A DNA stretch of 64,000 nt from Bacteroidetes bacterium UKL13-3 (GTDB taxonomy: Bacteria; Bacteroidota; Bacteroidia; UKL13-3), in contig CP012155.1 in NCBI GenBank assembly GCA_001602415.1, positions 2,810,824-2,874,823 on the forward strand, read 5' to 3'. This document shows positions 46,480 to 55,654 of this stretch, piece by piece (position 1 is the stretch's first letter; every line of letters starts with the position of its first letter). The notes under the pieces are model-generated. The model was not told the DNA's origin. It searched no databases and saw only the letters and a list, made by a program, of their open reading frames with translations. Position numbers and translations under genes: made by a program.

Positions 46480-47607
46480 TTAAAAAGGTTTGCCGTGGGT
46501 TGACTCAACAAGTTTGCGCACCATAAATGGAAAAGGCTTTAGCAAACCAATCGTTAAATTGGTAACAATACTGTTTCCAAATAACGACTGAATCAATCTT
46601 CCTGTTTTCAATCGTTTTGAAAAGGCTTGTTGCCATAGTTGAGTGTATTTCTCCTTTAACTGAGCTTTTCCAATTTCATTGTTAACATATTGAATAAGCA
46701 AGGTAGCTAATATTTTTGATGCATGCATAGCCATGCTCATTCCATTACCACACAAAGGTGTAATCAAACCTGCTGCATCACCTGCCATCAATATTCCATC
46801 CTCTACAGTAGTTTTAGATTCGAAACTGATTTGTGAAATGGTTAGAGGCTTATCGTATAATGAAGGAAAATGAGTGAAGTACTTTTTTAGATAAGGATTT
46901 TGCATCAATACCTTTTCTTCTAGTTGCTTGATACTCCCTCCAGCTTTTTTTAGCTCTTCACCTTTCACTAAATAACACATGCAATATTTGTGCTCTTCAA
47001 TTTTTGAAATCCCACAATAGCCATTTCTAAAATTATGCAATTCAATGAGATTATCGGGCAAATCAGCTTTTACATGGTATTTTACTCCCACATAATTATT
47101 TAGTTGTCGCTTTCCTTCTTTTTGAAAATCTCTGAGCAAAGCAGCATCCATTCGGGATCGTTTTCCCCAACTGCCAACAACAATTGATGCTATAAAGTTA
47201 CCTTGATTGGTTTGTATCGACTGATGCAATACATCTAATACTTTACAGTTTTCTTTGATTACAACGCCTAAACTTTTAGCAAGCATATACAGCTGGTAAT
47301 CGAGTGTATAACGGCTAATTCCAAATCCCCCTAAATCAAGTTTGTGTGAGAGCAATAACCCATTTGGAGCTGAAACATTTAATTCGGTTATTTTAGGTAA
47401 ACTCATTGCCGATAGCGGAATGCCCAATTGTTCCAAAAAATCCCAGCTTTCCATGCTAATGTATTCACCACATACTTTATGAAAGGGATAACTTTCTTTT
47501 TCGAACAAAATAACATTTACCCCTGCTTTGCGCAATTGTATGGCAAGCGTGAGCCCTGCAAGGCCACCACCAATAATTCCAACCTGATAGCGTGTTTCGT
47601 CCTTCAT
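46480..47607 (-). CDS. FAD-dependent oxidoreductase, geranylgeranyl reductase-like family
   Basis: A 375-residue flavoprotein. The Rossmann motif GIIGGGLAGLTLAIQLRKAG near the N-terminus is followed by KVCGEYIS and the second FAD motif GDAAGLITPLCGNGMSMAM. These are typical of the p-hydroxybenzoate hydroxylase/geranylgeranyl reductase superfamily. The ATG at 47607 overlaps the methyltransferase stop by 4 bases (ATGA), which favours it over the upstream ATG at 47634. Likely a hydroxylase or ene-reductase acting on the polyketide product. Confidence 0.85.
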   Translation of the reverse strand: MKDETRYQVGIIGGGLAGLTLAIQLRKAGVNVILFEKESYPFHKVCGEYISMESWDFLEQLGIPLSAMSLPKITELNVSAPNGLLLSHKLDLGGFGISRYTLDYQLYMLAKSLGVVIKENCKVLDVLHQSIQTNQGNFIASIVVGSWGKRSRMDAALLRDFQKEGKRQLNNYVGVKYHVKADLPDNLIELHNFRNGYCGISKIEEHKYCMCYLVKGEELKKAGGSIKQLEEKVLMQNPYLKKYFTHFPSLYDKPLTISQISFESKTTVEDGILMAGDAAGLITPLCGNGMSMAMHASKILATLLIQYVNNEIGKAQLKEKYTQLWQQAFSKRLKTGRLIQSLFGNSIVTNLTIGLLKPFPFMVRKLVESTHGKPF

Positions 47608-48305
47608 TGTTTCATTTTCATCACCAATAACCATCTAAATGCCCACTTCCACTGCAAAGAATGATTTACACATTGGGCGTGCGCTAATTGAGCCTCCAAT
47701 TCCTTTCGGTTAAATCCTCTCAATACAGATAATTTTGCATCATTCTTAACTAAATATGATTTAGAAAATAATTGTGTGAGTAGTGCAATGCTGTAATAAG
47801 CAAGTGGATGCCTGTGTAGGTCGTTCAGTATAAAACCAACTTTAGCATGTTTAGTGCACCAAGCAAACAACTCCGCTAATTCTTCATCAGTAAGATGGTG
47901 GCAAAACAACGAAGTAACGATGATATCATATTCTTGACTCCCACTTACAACATTTCGATAGTCCTCTTTTACAAAACGTATTTCATCATAATTTTGGCAG
48001 TATGCTGTTGCAAATTGAATACAATCTTCTTTTAAATCAACACCTGTTAATTCAAATTTATAGTTGTTTTTTCGCGCCCATTTTGCAATGTGTTTGAGGG
48101 TATCTCCCCCTCCACTACCAATATCAAGAATACTGTAAGCCCTATCTTTTTTTAATTGGAGTTTATTTAATCCTTGAATGTTTACAGCATGTCCGCCCAA
48201 TAAGGTATTGATTCGTTCCAGCTCAACTAAATTGCAAAACAAGTCTTGCTGTGGAATGTAGTCGGCATCCAACAATTCTTTTTGGTTTGAACGTTGGCTA
48301 AACAT
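47604..48305 (-). CDS. Class I SAM-dependent methyltransferase
   Basis: A 233-residue enzyme with the SAM motif ILDIGSGGGDTLKHIA, acidic ELTGVDLKEDC and DIIVTSLFCHHLTDEEL downstream. It overlaps the polyketide synthase gene by 8 bases upstream and the FAD oxidoreductase by 4 bases downstream. Expected to methylate a hydroxyl, carboxyl or ring carbon of the polyketide; the position cannot be predicted from sequence. Confidence 0.88.
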   Translation of the reverse strand: MFSQRSNQKELLDADYIPQQDLFCNLVELERINTLLGGHAVNIQGLNKLQLKKDRAYSILDIGSGGGDTLKHIAKWARKNNYKFELTGVDLKEDCIQFATAYCQNYDEIRFVKEDYRNVVSGSQEYDIIVTSLFCHHLTDEELAELFAWCTKHAKVGFILNDLHRHPLAYYSIALLTQLFSKSYLVKNDAKLSVLRGFNRKELEAQLAHAQCVNHSLQWKWAFRWLLVMKMKQ

Positions 48306-49395
48306 TTTTATTTACAATAAACGTTTCCAATGTTAATCCCGGTCCAAATGCAGCACCGAAAATATTACCGGTGGCATCATCAGAGTCTAACCATTTCTTT
48401 AATACAAACAAAATCGTGGCACTACTCATGTTACCATAGTTATTGAGTATATCATACGAAAATTGCAACTCACTTTTAGCCAAGCCTAGTTTGAGTTGAA
48501 CAGCTTCCAGTATTTTTCGACCACCAGGATGAATCGCCCAATGATTGATTTCATCAAAAGATACTCCAGCATTAGCAACAGCGTTTATAACCAAGTTTTC
48601 AATATTGCTTTCTACAAGTTGCGGTATGTATGCACTGAGTGTCATTAAAAACCCGGTTGACGATAATTGCCACGCCATATCTTTTTTCCCGCTCACATGC
48701 ACCTCGCTGTAAAAACTTTTTACATGCATCTTGGGTGTTGAAATACCTTGTGCAACATTATCACTGGTAACAACACAAGCCGCTGCACCATCTGCAAAGA
48801 TGGCATTAGCCGTTAAGTTATCATAATTTTTATCCTTTTGAAAATGAAGCGTACACAACTCAACACACACAACTAAAACTACAGCGTTAGGTTTTGCAGT
48901 GCAGATGGCATCGGCAATTTTCAGAGCATGAACAGCAGCATAGCAACCCATGAAATTAATGGAAGTACGCTGAACATTTTTAGGTAAATTCAACCGCTCC
49001 ATTAGCTCCAAATCTAATCCAGGGGCGGACATTCCAGTGCATGAAACCGTTATTAAATCTGTAATTATTAATCCCTTAACTTGGTTTAAACAATTTAAAA
49101 CAGCTTCCTCAGCCAAACTACCTGCATGTTTATGGTACAATTGCATGCGCTGCTCTAATGTTGGAAAAGGTTCAAGGAGTTTATCGTTGGAATACAATAA
49201 TCGTTCTCCTTGTTCAATATCATAATCGGGCACTACACTGTATCGTTTAGAGATTCCGCTTCGCTCGTACAACAGCCTAAGTTTGCGCTTTTCATCAACC
49301 GTTCCATCGTACACTTTTTCCATAAAATCATAAATAGAAAGTTGTGGAATACCATATTGGGGAACGGCAGTGCCTATAGAAACGATAGTACTCAT
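48298..49395 (-). CDS. Type III polyketide synthase
   Basis: A 365-residue chalcone-synthase-fold enzyme. All three catalytic residues are visible: Cys in NFMGCYAAVHAL, His in WAIHPGGRKIL and Asn in NNYGNMSSATI. SCTGMSAPGLDLELMERL and the C-terminal GAAFGPGLTLETFIV are typical family features. It condenses an acyl starter with several malonyl-CoA units to a pyrone or resorcinol-type product. Overlaps the UbiA gene by 4 bases and the methyltransferase by 8 bases, so it is translationally coupled in the operon. Confidence 0.94.
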   Translation of the reverse strand: MSTIVSIGTAVPQYGIPQLSIYDFMEKVYDGTVDEKRKLRLLYERSGISKRYSVVPDYDIEQGERLLYSNDKLLEPFPTLEQRMQLYHKHAGSLAEEAVLNCLNQVKGLIITDLITVSCTGMSAPGLDLELMERLNLPKNVQRTSINFMGCYAAVHALKIADAICTAKPNAVVLVVCVELCTLHFQKDKNYDNLTANAIFADGAAACVVTSDNVAQGISTPKMHVKSFYSEVHVSGKKDMAWQLSSTGFLMTLSAYIPQLVESNIENLVINAVANAGVSFDEINHWAIHPGGRKILEAVQLKLGLAKSELQFSYDILNNYGNMSSATILFVLKKWLDSDDATGNIFGAAFGPGLTLETFIVNKNV

Positions 49396-50246
49396 GCTGT
49401 TTGGTTAAGAAATGTTAGCACTACAAAACATCCATTCATACATACTGATGCAATAAGGTTCATTTTCATGGTATGCTCAAAATTGGCAGCTTCCTTGTTT
49501 ATCCAAACCAACCTAAACCAATATACAAAGTAACTCACAACGGGAAGCATAAAAGCTTGCAAAATGAAAAAATGACTCCGTGTGTGTGTTTGTTCGAAAT
49601 AAACGAATAGCAAAATCATAGCAACTGCAAACATGAAAATAGTAAGCATAAATGTTCCAATATAACCCACCACCATGCTTATTGTTTTAACGCCATCATT
49701 TCTGTCCGCTTCGTGTTGATAGATTTGTGTAATCGGATATACTCCAGCTATCAAAAAGGAACACGCTGCCGATGCCATCAAAAAATGTTCACTCACACCA
49801 AAAACCATTGAACACAAGTAAACGGTAAATCCACCTTGAAAAAAAACAACCGTTGCATATCCTAAATATGGGTATTGCTTGAGCCTTATTCCCCGATAGC
49901 TATAAGCCCTAGAAGCAAGAATATACAAGCCAATCCCTAATGCAAAAGAGATACTAATAATACACGAAAATCCAATTGCTGCAGCATCCATCACAACAGT
50001 AAGGTAATATAATGATTTGGGGGCTTTAGGAGGATGTTTCAATCCTCCAATACTTCCTTCATCTTGGTCCATATAACTATTATATGCATTGCTTGCCGGA
50101 TAAACCAAAATATGTAAAATCAAAAAAACGATGCATGCCTGAGTCCAGTTGATTGTAGATGCTTGACTTAATGCAAACAAAAAAACTGGCATTAAAAAAA
50201 AAGAAAAAGGAAGCCTTAATAACTGAAGAGTTGGTATTAATAACAT
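49392..50246 (-). CDS. UbiA-family prenyltransferase
   Basis: A 284-residue membrane enzyme with about eight to nine helices. The two Asp-rich motifs of UbiA proteins are present: NAYNSYMDQDEG near residue 55 and YQHEADRNDG near residue 170. It should transfer a prenyl chain onto an aromatic acceptor, plausibly the product of the adjacent type III synthase. First gene of the operon; overlaps the synthase by an ATGA-type 4 bases. The 215-base region to the divergent response regulator must hold the operon promoter. Confidence 0.88.
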   Translation of the reverse strand: MLLIPTLQLLRLPFSFFLMPVFLFALSQASTINWTQACIVFLILHILVYPASNAYNSYMDQDEGSIGGLKHPPKAPKSLYYLTVVMDAAAIGFSCIISISFALGIGLYILASRAYSYRGIRLKQYPYLGYATVVFFQGGFTVYLCSMVFGVSEHFLMASAACSFLIAGVYPITQIYQHEADRNDGVKTISMVVGYIGTFMLTIFMFAVAMILLFVYFEQTHTRSHFFILQAFMLPVVSYFVYWFRLVWINKEAANFEHTMKMNLIASVCMNGCFVVLTFLNQTA

Positions 50247-50405
50247 GAAAGCAAGTTAGACCAGTATATTTATTTTTGCTATTTAATTTACGTATTGCAC
50301 TAAATAAAAATATTAAGAAAACATTAACCTTTGGTCAAGATGCTAGTAAATTAAAGTATCGGGAACAATTTACAAGTAATACAACATACGTTTGGGTCAA
50401 CCGTA

Positions 50406-50437
50406 TTTCAAGAAAACCATTCAATCTGCTACATTTG
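50406..50437 (+). promoter_or_regulatory. Candidate promoter of the OmpR-type regulator operon
   Basis: TACATTTG at 50430-50437 is an exact -7 match, with TTTC at 50406-50409 as a one-mismatch -33 at a spacing of 20. The ATG at 50462 follows 24 bases after the -7 box. Confidence 0.55.
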
Positions 50438-50461
50438 TTAAAACAAGAATAACACACGCAA

Positions 50462-51169
50462 ATGGAACAAACACCTCACTTGTTATTAGCCGAAGATGAA
50501 AGCAGCTTGGGTTTTTTGCTCAAAGAAAACCTTCGCCTAGCTGGATTTAAAATAAACCTGTGTAAGGATGGCGCTGAAGCACTTGAGGCTTTTAAAACAG
50601 GCAAATTTGACTTATGCATATTTGATGTAAATATGCCTAAAAAAGATGGTTTTGAGTTAGCTGCAGATATTCGTTTGTTGGATAAATTTGTGCCTATCAT
50701 ATTTCTAACAGCTAACTCTAGCGAGGAGGACAAACTTAAAGGTTTTGAAATTGGCGGAGACGAATACATAACCAAGCCGTTTAGCACCCAAGAACTGATT
50801 GCTCGTATTAAAGCTATCATTAAACGTACACAATTTGTGAAACCTGAAATTGCAACAGAGCAAAAGATTCTATCGGCCGGAATAACTGAAGTTGACATAA
50901 CCAACCACGTTATTATACAAAACGGACAGGAAAAAAGAATTAGCAATACAGAGGCTGAGTTGCTTAAATTATTTATCACTCACAAAAATAATTTACTGAC
51001 ACGAAGTGTGATTTTACTCAATGTGTGGGGTCGCGATGATTTTTACAGTGCCCGAAATTTAGATGTATACATTAACAAACTCCGTAAATTGCTCAAAGAA
51101 GATCCTTCGCTCGAAATAGTGAATATTCACGGATCAGGGTTTAAATTAGCAGAAAATGTTGGAGCGTGA
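50462..51169 (+). CDS. OmpR/PhoB-family response regulator
   Basis: A 235-residue two-domain regulator. The receiver (residues about 5-120) has the acidic pair E11/D12, phosphoacceptor D55 (CIFDVNMP), T83 and K105 (EYITKPFS). The C-terminal winged helix has the OmpR pattern EAELLKLFITHKNNLLTRS, NVWGRDDFYSARNLDVYINKLR and LEIVNIHGSGFKL. Its stop overlaps the GTG start of the histidine kinase by 4 bases, so the two form a cognate pair. Confidence 0.95.
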   Translation: MEQTPHLLLAEDESSLGFLLKENLRLAGFKINLCKDGAEALEAFKTGKFDLCIFDVNMPKKDGFELAADIRLLDKFVPIIFLTANSSEEDKLKGFEIGGDEYITKPFSTQELIARIKAIIKRTQFVKPEIATEQKILSAGITEVDITNHVIIQNGQEKRISNTEAELLKLFITHKNNLLTRSVILLNVWGRDDFYSARNLDVYINKLRKLLKEDPSLEIVNIHGSGFKLAENVGA

Positions 51170-53217
51170 TTGCTAAAAAACTCATTCATCTTTTCTTATT
51201 ACTGTTTTGCTTAAGCACAACAAATGCTTTTGCACAACAGTATAGTACTGATAGTTTACAACAGCTAACACTTAATGGCTCCGAAAAGGAAAAGCTTTCG
51301 GCTTTTCAATTACTTGCTGAAATATCCCGCAATAACAATCCTCAACAAGCACTCATATATCTTGATCAAGCTGTTGAAAAAGCAAAACTGCTTGGCGAAT
51401 TGCAAATACTAGCAACTTGTTTGCAGCTCTCTGCAAGTATTGAAAATAGAAATGGAAACTTCCAACATGCAAAAGAGCTTTACCTCGAATCGCTTAATCA
51501 ACATGTGATTAATAGTAACAAAAAAGGACAAGCAGATGTTACCGTAGCTTTATCGGGAATATATTTTATGCAGGGGAATTTGCCATTAGCGGCCGATGGA
51601 TACCTGCGTGGGTTACGTTATTACGAGGAAATAAATAACAAAGCTGGAATGGTAACAACCTTGAGTGCTTTAGGAAATATATATGCACGGCAAAATAATT
51701 TCTCAAAGTCGATAGAGTATAATTTACGTGCAATTTCTCTTTACGAAGAATCATCCGACAAATTCCGCGCGTTGGTTGGATACGATAATATTGGCAATAT
51801 TTATATGCGCCAAAATAATCCAACAAAAGCCAAAGAGTATTTTGAAAAATCATTGGTGCTATATGGTGAGATGAAAAACAATGCCGGAATAGCCTCCACT
51901 CTTTTACAACTTGGAAATATTGAGCATGCCGCCAACAAACATGAACAAGCTATAAAATTATTTAAACGTTCACTTGATATTAGTAGCAAATTAAAAGCGC
52001 AGCCCCTTATCATTTCAGCACTCAATGCATTGGGGAAATCATATACCCAACTTCGGTTGTATTCGCAAGCAATTGATTGTTTTCGCAAAGCTATTTCACT
52101 TGCAAAGACCTCAGATATGAAAATCGAATTGGAGGAGTCGTATCAAGGATTGGCCAAAGTGTATAAACTCACTAAAGAGAAAGAAAAGGCAACAACCTTT
52201 AGTGCCTTGAGCGAAGAATTAAAAGATTCGATCTATAATGATAGTAACCTTAAGAAGTTAAATGATTTGCTTTTAGTATATAAATCAGAACAGCAACAAC
52301 AGCAAATTGAGTTGTTAAATAAAGAACAACAAATCCGCGAATCAGAGCTTACACGCGAACGTGAAGTGCGCAGTTTATTTACCATTGCATCTGTTATTTT
52401 AGGATTTTTATTTCTTGCATTGGTTGTGTTTACCATACAAAACAGGCGGTTTGCAAAGAGTTTGCAAAAGCAACAAGCCGAATTAATAGAAAAGAATGCA
52501 AACATACTTGAACAAAAAGAAAAGCTAGATCAGTTAAATACTGTTAAAGATCGATTTTTTTCCATCATATCGCATGATTTGAGAAATAATTTAACAACGA
52601 TGAAATTGTATTTCGACCTTATTAGTAATAAGGATTATGTACCACAAGATAATGGTGAAATTACCAAACAAATATCCGGTTCGGTAGAAAACACCATAGA
52701 TCTTCTTGAAAATCTGCTTGTGTGGGCATCTACTCAAATTAAAGGCGTACCCATTGATATACAAAAATTACACATGCACACACTCGTGCAGGAAAATATC
52801 AACTTACTGAGTGGTGCAGCTCATCAAAAAAACATTACACTTCAAAACAATGTGACCGAAGATGCCGTTGCTTTTGGGGATATTGATATGATTAATTTGG
52901 TGATGCGAAACTTAATTACCAATGCTATCAAATTTACTGGCGAGAATGGATTAGTGAGTGTTCATTCAACCACCGAAAACAACAACAGAATAATTGCCAT
53001 ACAAGATAATGGAGTAGGGATGAGTTTAGAGAATATGGAAAAACTTTTCAACCAGCATTTACATCCAACAACCAAAGGTACTGCTAATGAAAAAGGAACA
53101 GGATTAGGACTCATTTTATGTAAAGATTTTATTACCCGAAATGGCGGAAATATTTGGGTAGAAAGCACCAAAAATAAGGGTACAACTTTCTTCTTCTCAT
53201 TACCGTTGCAAGGCTAA
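51166..53217 (+). CDS. TPR-containing sensor histidine kinase
   Basis: A 683-residue membrane kinase with an N-terminal leader (ending NAFAQ), several TPR-type helical repeats in the periplasmic part (about residues 60-350; LSALGNIYARQNNFSKSIEY, YDNIGNIYMRQNNPTKAKEY), a coiled coil, one membrane helix (about residues 403-422) and a cytoplasmic kinase. H470 lies in SIISHDLRNN; the ATPase domain has NLVMRNLITNAIKFT, DNGVGM and GTGLGL. Partner of the upstream OmpR-type regulator. The GTG start overlaps that gene's stop by 4 bases. Confidence 0.94.
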   Translation: MIAKKLIHLFLLLFCLSTTNAFAQQYSTDSLQQLTLNGSEKEKLSAFQLLAEISRNNNPQQALIYLDQAVEKAKLLGELQILATCLQLSASIENRNGNFQHAKELYLESLNQHVINSNKKGQADVTVALSGIYFMQGNLPLAADGYLRGLRYYEEINNKAGMVTTLSALGNIYARQNNFSKSIEYNLRAISLYEESSDKFRALVGYDNIGNIYMRQNNPTKAKEYFEKSLVLYGEMKNNAGIASTLLQLGNIEHAANKHEQAIKLFKRSLDISSKLKAQPLIISALNALGKSYTQLRLYSQAIDCFRKAISLAKTSDMKIELEESYQGLAKVYKLTKEKEKATTFSALSEELKDSIYNDSNLKKLNDLLLVYKSEQQQQQIELLNKEQQIRESELTREREVRSLFTIASVILGFLFLALVVFTIQNRRFAKSLQKQQAELIEKNANILEQKEKLDQLNTVKDRFFSIISHDLRNNLTTMKLYFDLISNKDYVPQDNGEITKQISGSVENTIDLLENLLVWASTQIKGVPIDIQKLHMHTLVQENINLLSGAAHQKNITLQNNVTEDAVAFGDIDMINLVMRNLITNAIKFTGENGLVSVHSTTENNNRIIAIQDNGVGMSLENMEKLFNQHLHPTTKGTANEKGTGLGLILCKDFITRNGGNIWVESTKNKGTTFFFSLPLQG

Positions 53218-53240
53218 TTCAAAATGATTAGATTGGCATC

Positions 53241-54155
53241 GTGAAATACCTCTTTTCCTTCCTTTTGTGTTTGCCTCTGGCAATGTTTGCTCAACCAACA
53301 CATTACCTTTTAATTGCCGATTCCCTTTTTCAATCGGGCAAATACAACGATTGTTTAACTGCTTGTGATGAACAGCTTAAAACGCATTTTGAGCAAAGCA
53401 AAACACATATATTAAAAGCACGAGCCTATGCCGAACTTAAGCAATATATTATGGCTATTGATGAACTAGATGTGTGCATCAGAAGAGACCGAAAAAATGC
53501 TGCTGCCTATGCGTTACGAGCCTATTGCCATTTTATGAACAAGGATTACAAACCGGCTAGGTTAGATTTAATTGAAGCTTGTTATTTAGATACTTCAAAT
53601 GCCTTGTATAACTATAATCTTGGTAATATTGAGCAACACATGAAAAAGTATGGTGAAGCCTGCAAAAGCTATTCGTTAGCTATAAAGTGTAAACCTGAAC
53701 ATGCTGAAGCATATAGCAACAGAGGATTTATATACTTGGAACAAAATGAGTTTTCGTTAGCCTTGCTCGACTTGGATTCGGCATTAAAATATAATCGAAG
53801 TGGAAGCAACCATCATTTACTTTTATACAGAGGTATGGCGTTAACTTCACTCAAGCGAAATAAGGAAGCACTTGATATGTTTAACAAATGTATTGCTTTG
53901 AAACCTACTGATGCCGCGGCTTATTACAACAGAGGTAGGGTATATTACCAACTCAAAAATTACAAGATTGCTACAGCTAATTTTGATACGGCAATTACCT
54001 TAAAACCAACCTTTGAACTTGCTTATTTAAACAGGGCTCTATCTAAAATTGAACAAGATATTGGCAATAAAAAAACTGCCTGCGATGACTTAGGAAAAGC
54101 AATTGAATTTGGCCTGCTTGATGCGCTTCCGTATTTGAAAAAATATTGTGAGTAG
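53241..54155 (+). CDS. TPR-repeat periplasmic protein
   Basis: A 304-residue protein with a signal peptide (ending AMFAQ) and about seven tetratricopeptide repeats (YGEACKSYSLAIKCKPEHAEAY; ALLDLDSALKYN; YYNRGRVYYQLKNYKIATANFDTAI). It probably provides a protein-binding scaffold. GTG start at 53241, since the only nearby ATG (53224) is in another frame. It follows the kinase by 23 bases and may be co-transcribed with the two-component pair; the TPR repeats match those of the kinase's own sensor part in kind. Confidence 0.85.
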   Translation: MKYLFSFLLCLPLAMFAQPTHYLLIADSLFQSGKYNDCLTACDEQLKTHFEQSKTHILKARAYAELKQYIMAIDELDVCIRRDRKNAAAYALRAYCHFMNKDYKPARLDLIEACYLDTSNALYNYNLGNIEQHMKKYGEACKSYSLAIKCKPEHAEAYSNRGFIYLEQNEFSLALLDLDSALKYNRSGSNHHLLLYRGMALTSLKRNKEALDMFNKCIALKPTDAAAYYNRGRVYYQLKNYKIATANFDTAITLKPTFELAYLNRALSKIEQDIGNKKTACDDLGKAIEFGLLDALPYLKKYCE

Positions 54156-54185
54156 CGAACTAAAATTTATTGTTACTAAAGCAAC

Positions 54186-54869
54186 CTACTTGGCATTTGT
54201 TTTGAGGGGGGGGGTAAAAACTTCGCTATGATTGATAATATGGCTAGCAATAGCCCAAGCAATAGCTTGTGCAAGTGTACTAAATCCAAGCAGTTGTAAC
54301 ATAGCTGCACGATATTGCTCAACAGTATGCTTTTTCAATCCCATAAATTCACTAATTTCCCCTGTACTAAAACCTTTGCAACTATAAAGCAAAATCTTCC
54401 TGTGGTGAGGGTTTAACAACACCACTTTATAATCCGCGTCCTCCTTTTGTAAGTTGTGTTTCTCAGTAAATTTCTTCCAATCTTTATAAGCTATTTCATC
54501 AAAGCAAAAAGCTTCTGTTTCCATTCTCACTATGCAATTCAAAATTACATCTCGATCTTTCATACAATAACCGTGAACGCAAGCTTTTTTAGCTTTGATC
54601 ATATACTCATGAGAATAAGCATGACTTACCAATAATATTTTCCCCTTATAGCCTTTTTGTAATAGAAGAATAGAAGTATCAATACCATTTAACAATGGCA
54701 TACCAACATCTATTATGCAATATTCAGATTGTAATAATTCAGAATCCTTTATGGCGTCAATGCCACTGTGGTACTGATGTATTACTTTGAAGTTATTATT
54801 TTGGTTAAACCAGGATTTTAAAAGAAGACAATCAACGTTGTTGTCGTCAATAATGGTAATTGATTTCAT
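54186..54869 (-). CDS. Orphan LuxR/NarL-type response regulator (full copy)
   Basis: A 227-residue regulator. Receiver features: D8/D9, phosphoacceptor D54 (IIDVGMP), S82 and K104 (CMKDRD). The C-terminal LuxR-type helix-turn-helix is around residues 148-205 (LNPHHRKILLYSCKGFSTGE, MGLKKHTVEQYRAAMLQLLG). C97 replaces the usual Gly of the receiver (copy B has Gly). No histidine kinase is adjacent. Codons 219-222 include a run of nine C on the reverse strand (G9 at 54206-54214), a possible slippage site near the C-terminus. It faces the cassette at 55101 across two palindromes. Confidence 0.92.
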   Translation of the reverse strand: MKSITIIDDNNVDCLLLKSWFNQNNNFKVIHQYHSGIDAIKDSELLQSEYCIIDVGMPLLNGIDTSILLLQKGYKGKILLVSHAYSHEYMIKAKKACVHGYCMKDRDVILNCIVRMETEAFCFDEIAYKDWKKFTEKHNLQKEDADYKVVLLNPHHRKILLYSCKGFSTGEISEFMGLKKHTVEQYRAAMLQLLGFSTLAQAIAWAIASHIINHSEVFTPPLKTNAK

Positions 54870-55108
54870 AATGGTACTACATAATTACGATTATTACCAT
54901 TTAAACGCAATAGAACTTATTCTATTTTAATTAAGGCAATAGAATTTCTTCTATTGTATTGATAATGTATGAGTAAGAACCTTGTAATACCATTTGCCAC
55001 ATACCCCATTGCGCACAAGGTTAGTTGGTAAATCAATTTATATTTTATTATTTTAACCTAAAGTTTTCGGCAGGTTTTGATTTATAAACCGCAAATTAAA
55101 ATGAAAAA
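54450..55108. repeat. 659-bp direct repeat, copy A
   Basis: Identical to 58580-59238 except at two positions (54581 A versus 58711 C, 54971 G versus 59101 A). It spans regulator codons 1-140, the divergent control region, and the first bases of the downstream gene (ATGAAAAA). The repeat spacing is 4130 bases. Confidence 0.97.
54909..54956. promoter_or_regulatory. Two palindromic operator candidates, copy A
   Basis: AATAGAA-N4-TTCTATT at 54909-54926 and CAATAGAA-N4-TTCTATTG at 54937-54956 are perfect inverted repeats of one motif, 29 bases centre to centre. They lie between the regulator (start 54869) and the cassette (start 55101), so they are good candidates for binding of the LuxR-type regulator and control of both directions. 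Binding is inferred. Confidence 0.65.
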
Positions 55109-55589
55109 ATCAAATTTGTTAAACAACGCCATTTTAGCACTCGTACTTCTGAGTTCTCTGATTGTTGCTTGTAAAAAAGACAATTCAGAATCAGTTGAGC
55201 AGGGTAAAGCTGTCACAAACACACCATTGAAAGGAAGTTTACCTCAAAACGGAACATTATCACAAACAGCACAACTATACTCCACAAATGGACCAAGGTA
55301 TAAATATTTCGGGCCAACATGCTTGTGCTGCATAGACCTACGAGGCAACTGTATCGGTGATATAATCATCAATGGAACTACAGATGGTCTCAAGCCAGGT
55401 GAAATACTTGTCTACACAACCGATAATCAATCTGATATTGATAACTGGTATGAAGAATTAGATCAACATATAGAATTAAATACTGTAGCTGATTTTTTTG
55501 CTCCAAATGCCAATGGTAGAAAGTTATTACCACATATTGATGGCCAGGCCCTTGAGGACCTCCTTGCTGGAACAACTACGATTGTCTAA
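55101..55589 (+). CDS. Small Cys-containing lipoprotein, cassette A
   Basis: A 162-residue protein with leader and lipobox LIVAC. The mature part is a Ser/Thr/Gln-rich linker followed by GPTCLCCIDLRGNCIGD, with four cysteines, then an acidic Gly-rich region (DNWYEELDQHIELN). No family is recognised. The ATG at 55101 is used: it lies at the exact right edge of the 659-bp repeat, which supplies the promoter region and start codon; an in-frame ATG further up would place the leader inside the repeat. First gene of the first cassette. Confidence 0.65.
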   Translation: MKKSNLLNNAILALVLLSSLIVACKKDNSESVEQGKAVTNTPLKGSLPQNGTLSQTAQLYSTNGPRYKYFGPTCLCCIDLRGNCIGDIIINGTTDGLKPGEILVYTTDNQSDIDNWYEELDQHIELNTVADFFAPNANGRKLLPHIDGQALEDLLAGTTTIV

Positions 55590-55654
55590 ATGGCAAAATT
55601 CTAAATACCTAATTTTATACCCAGAGGCAAGTTCACCAACAGACTGTCCTACAT

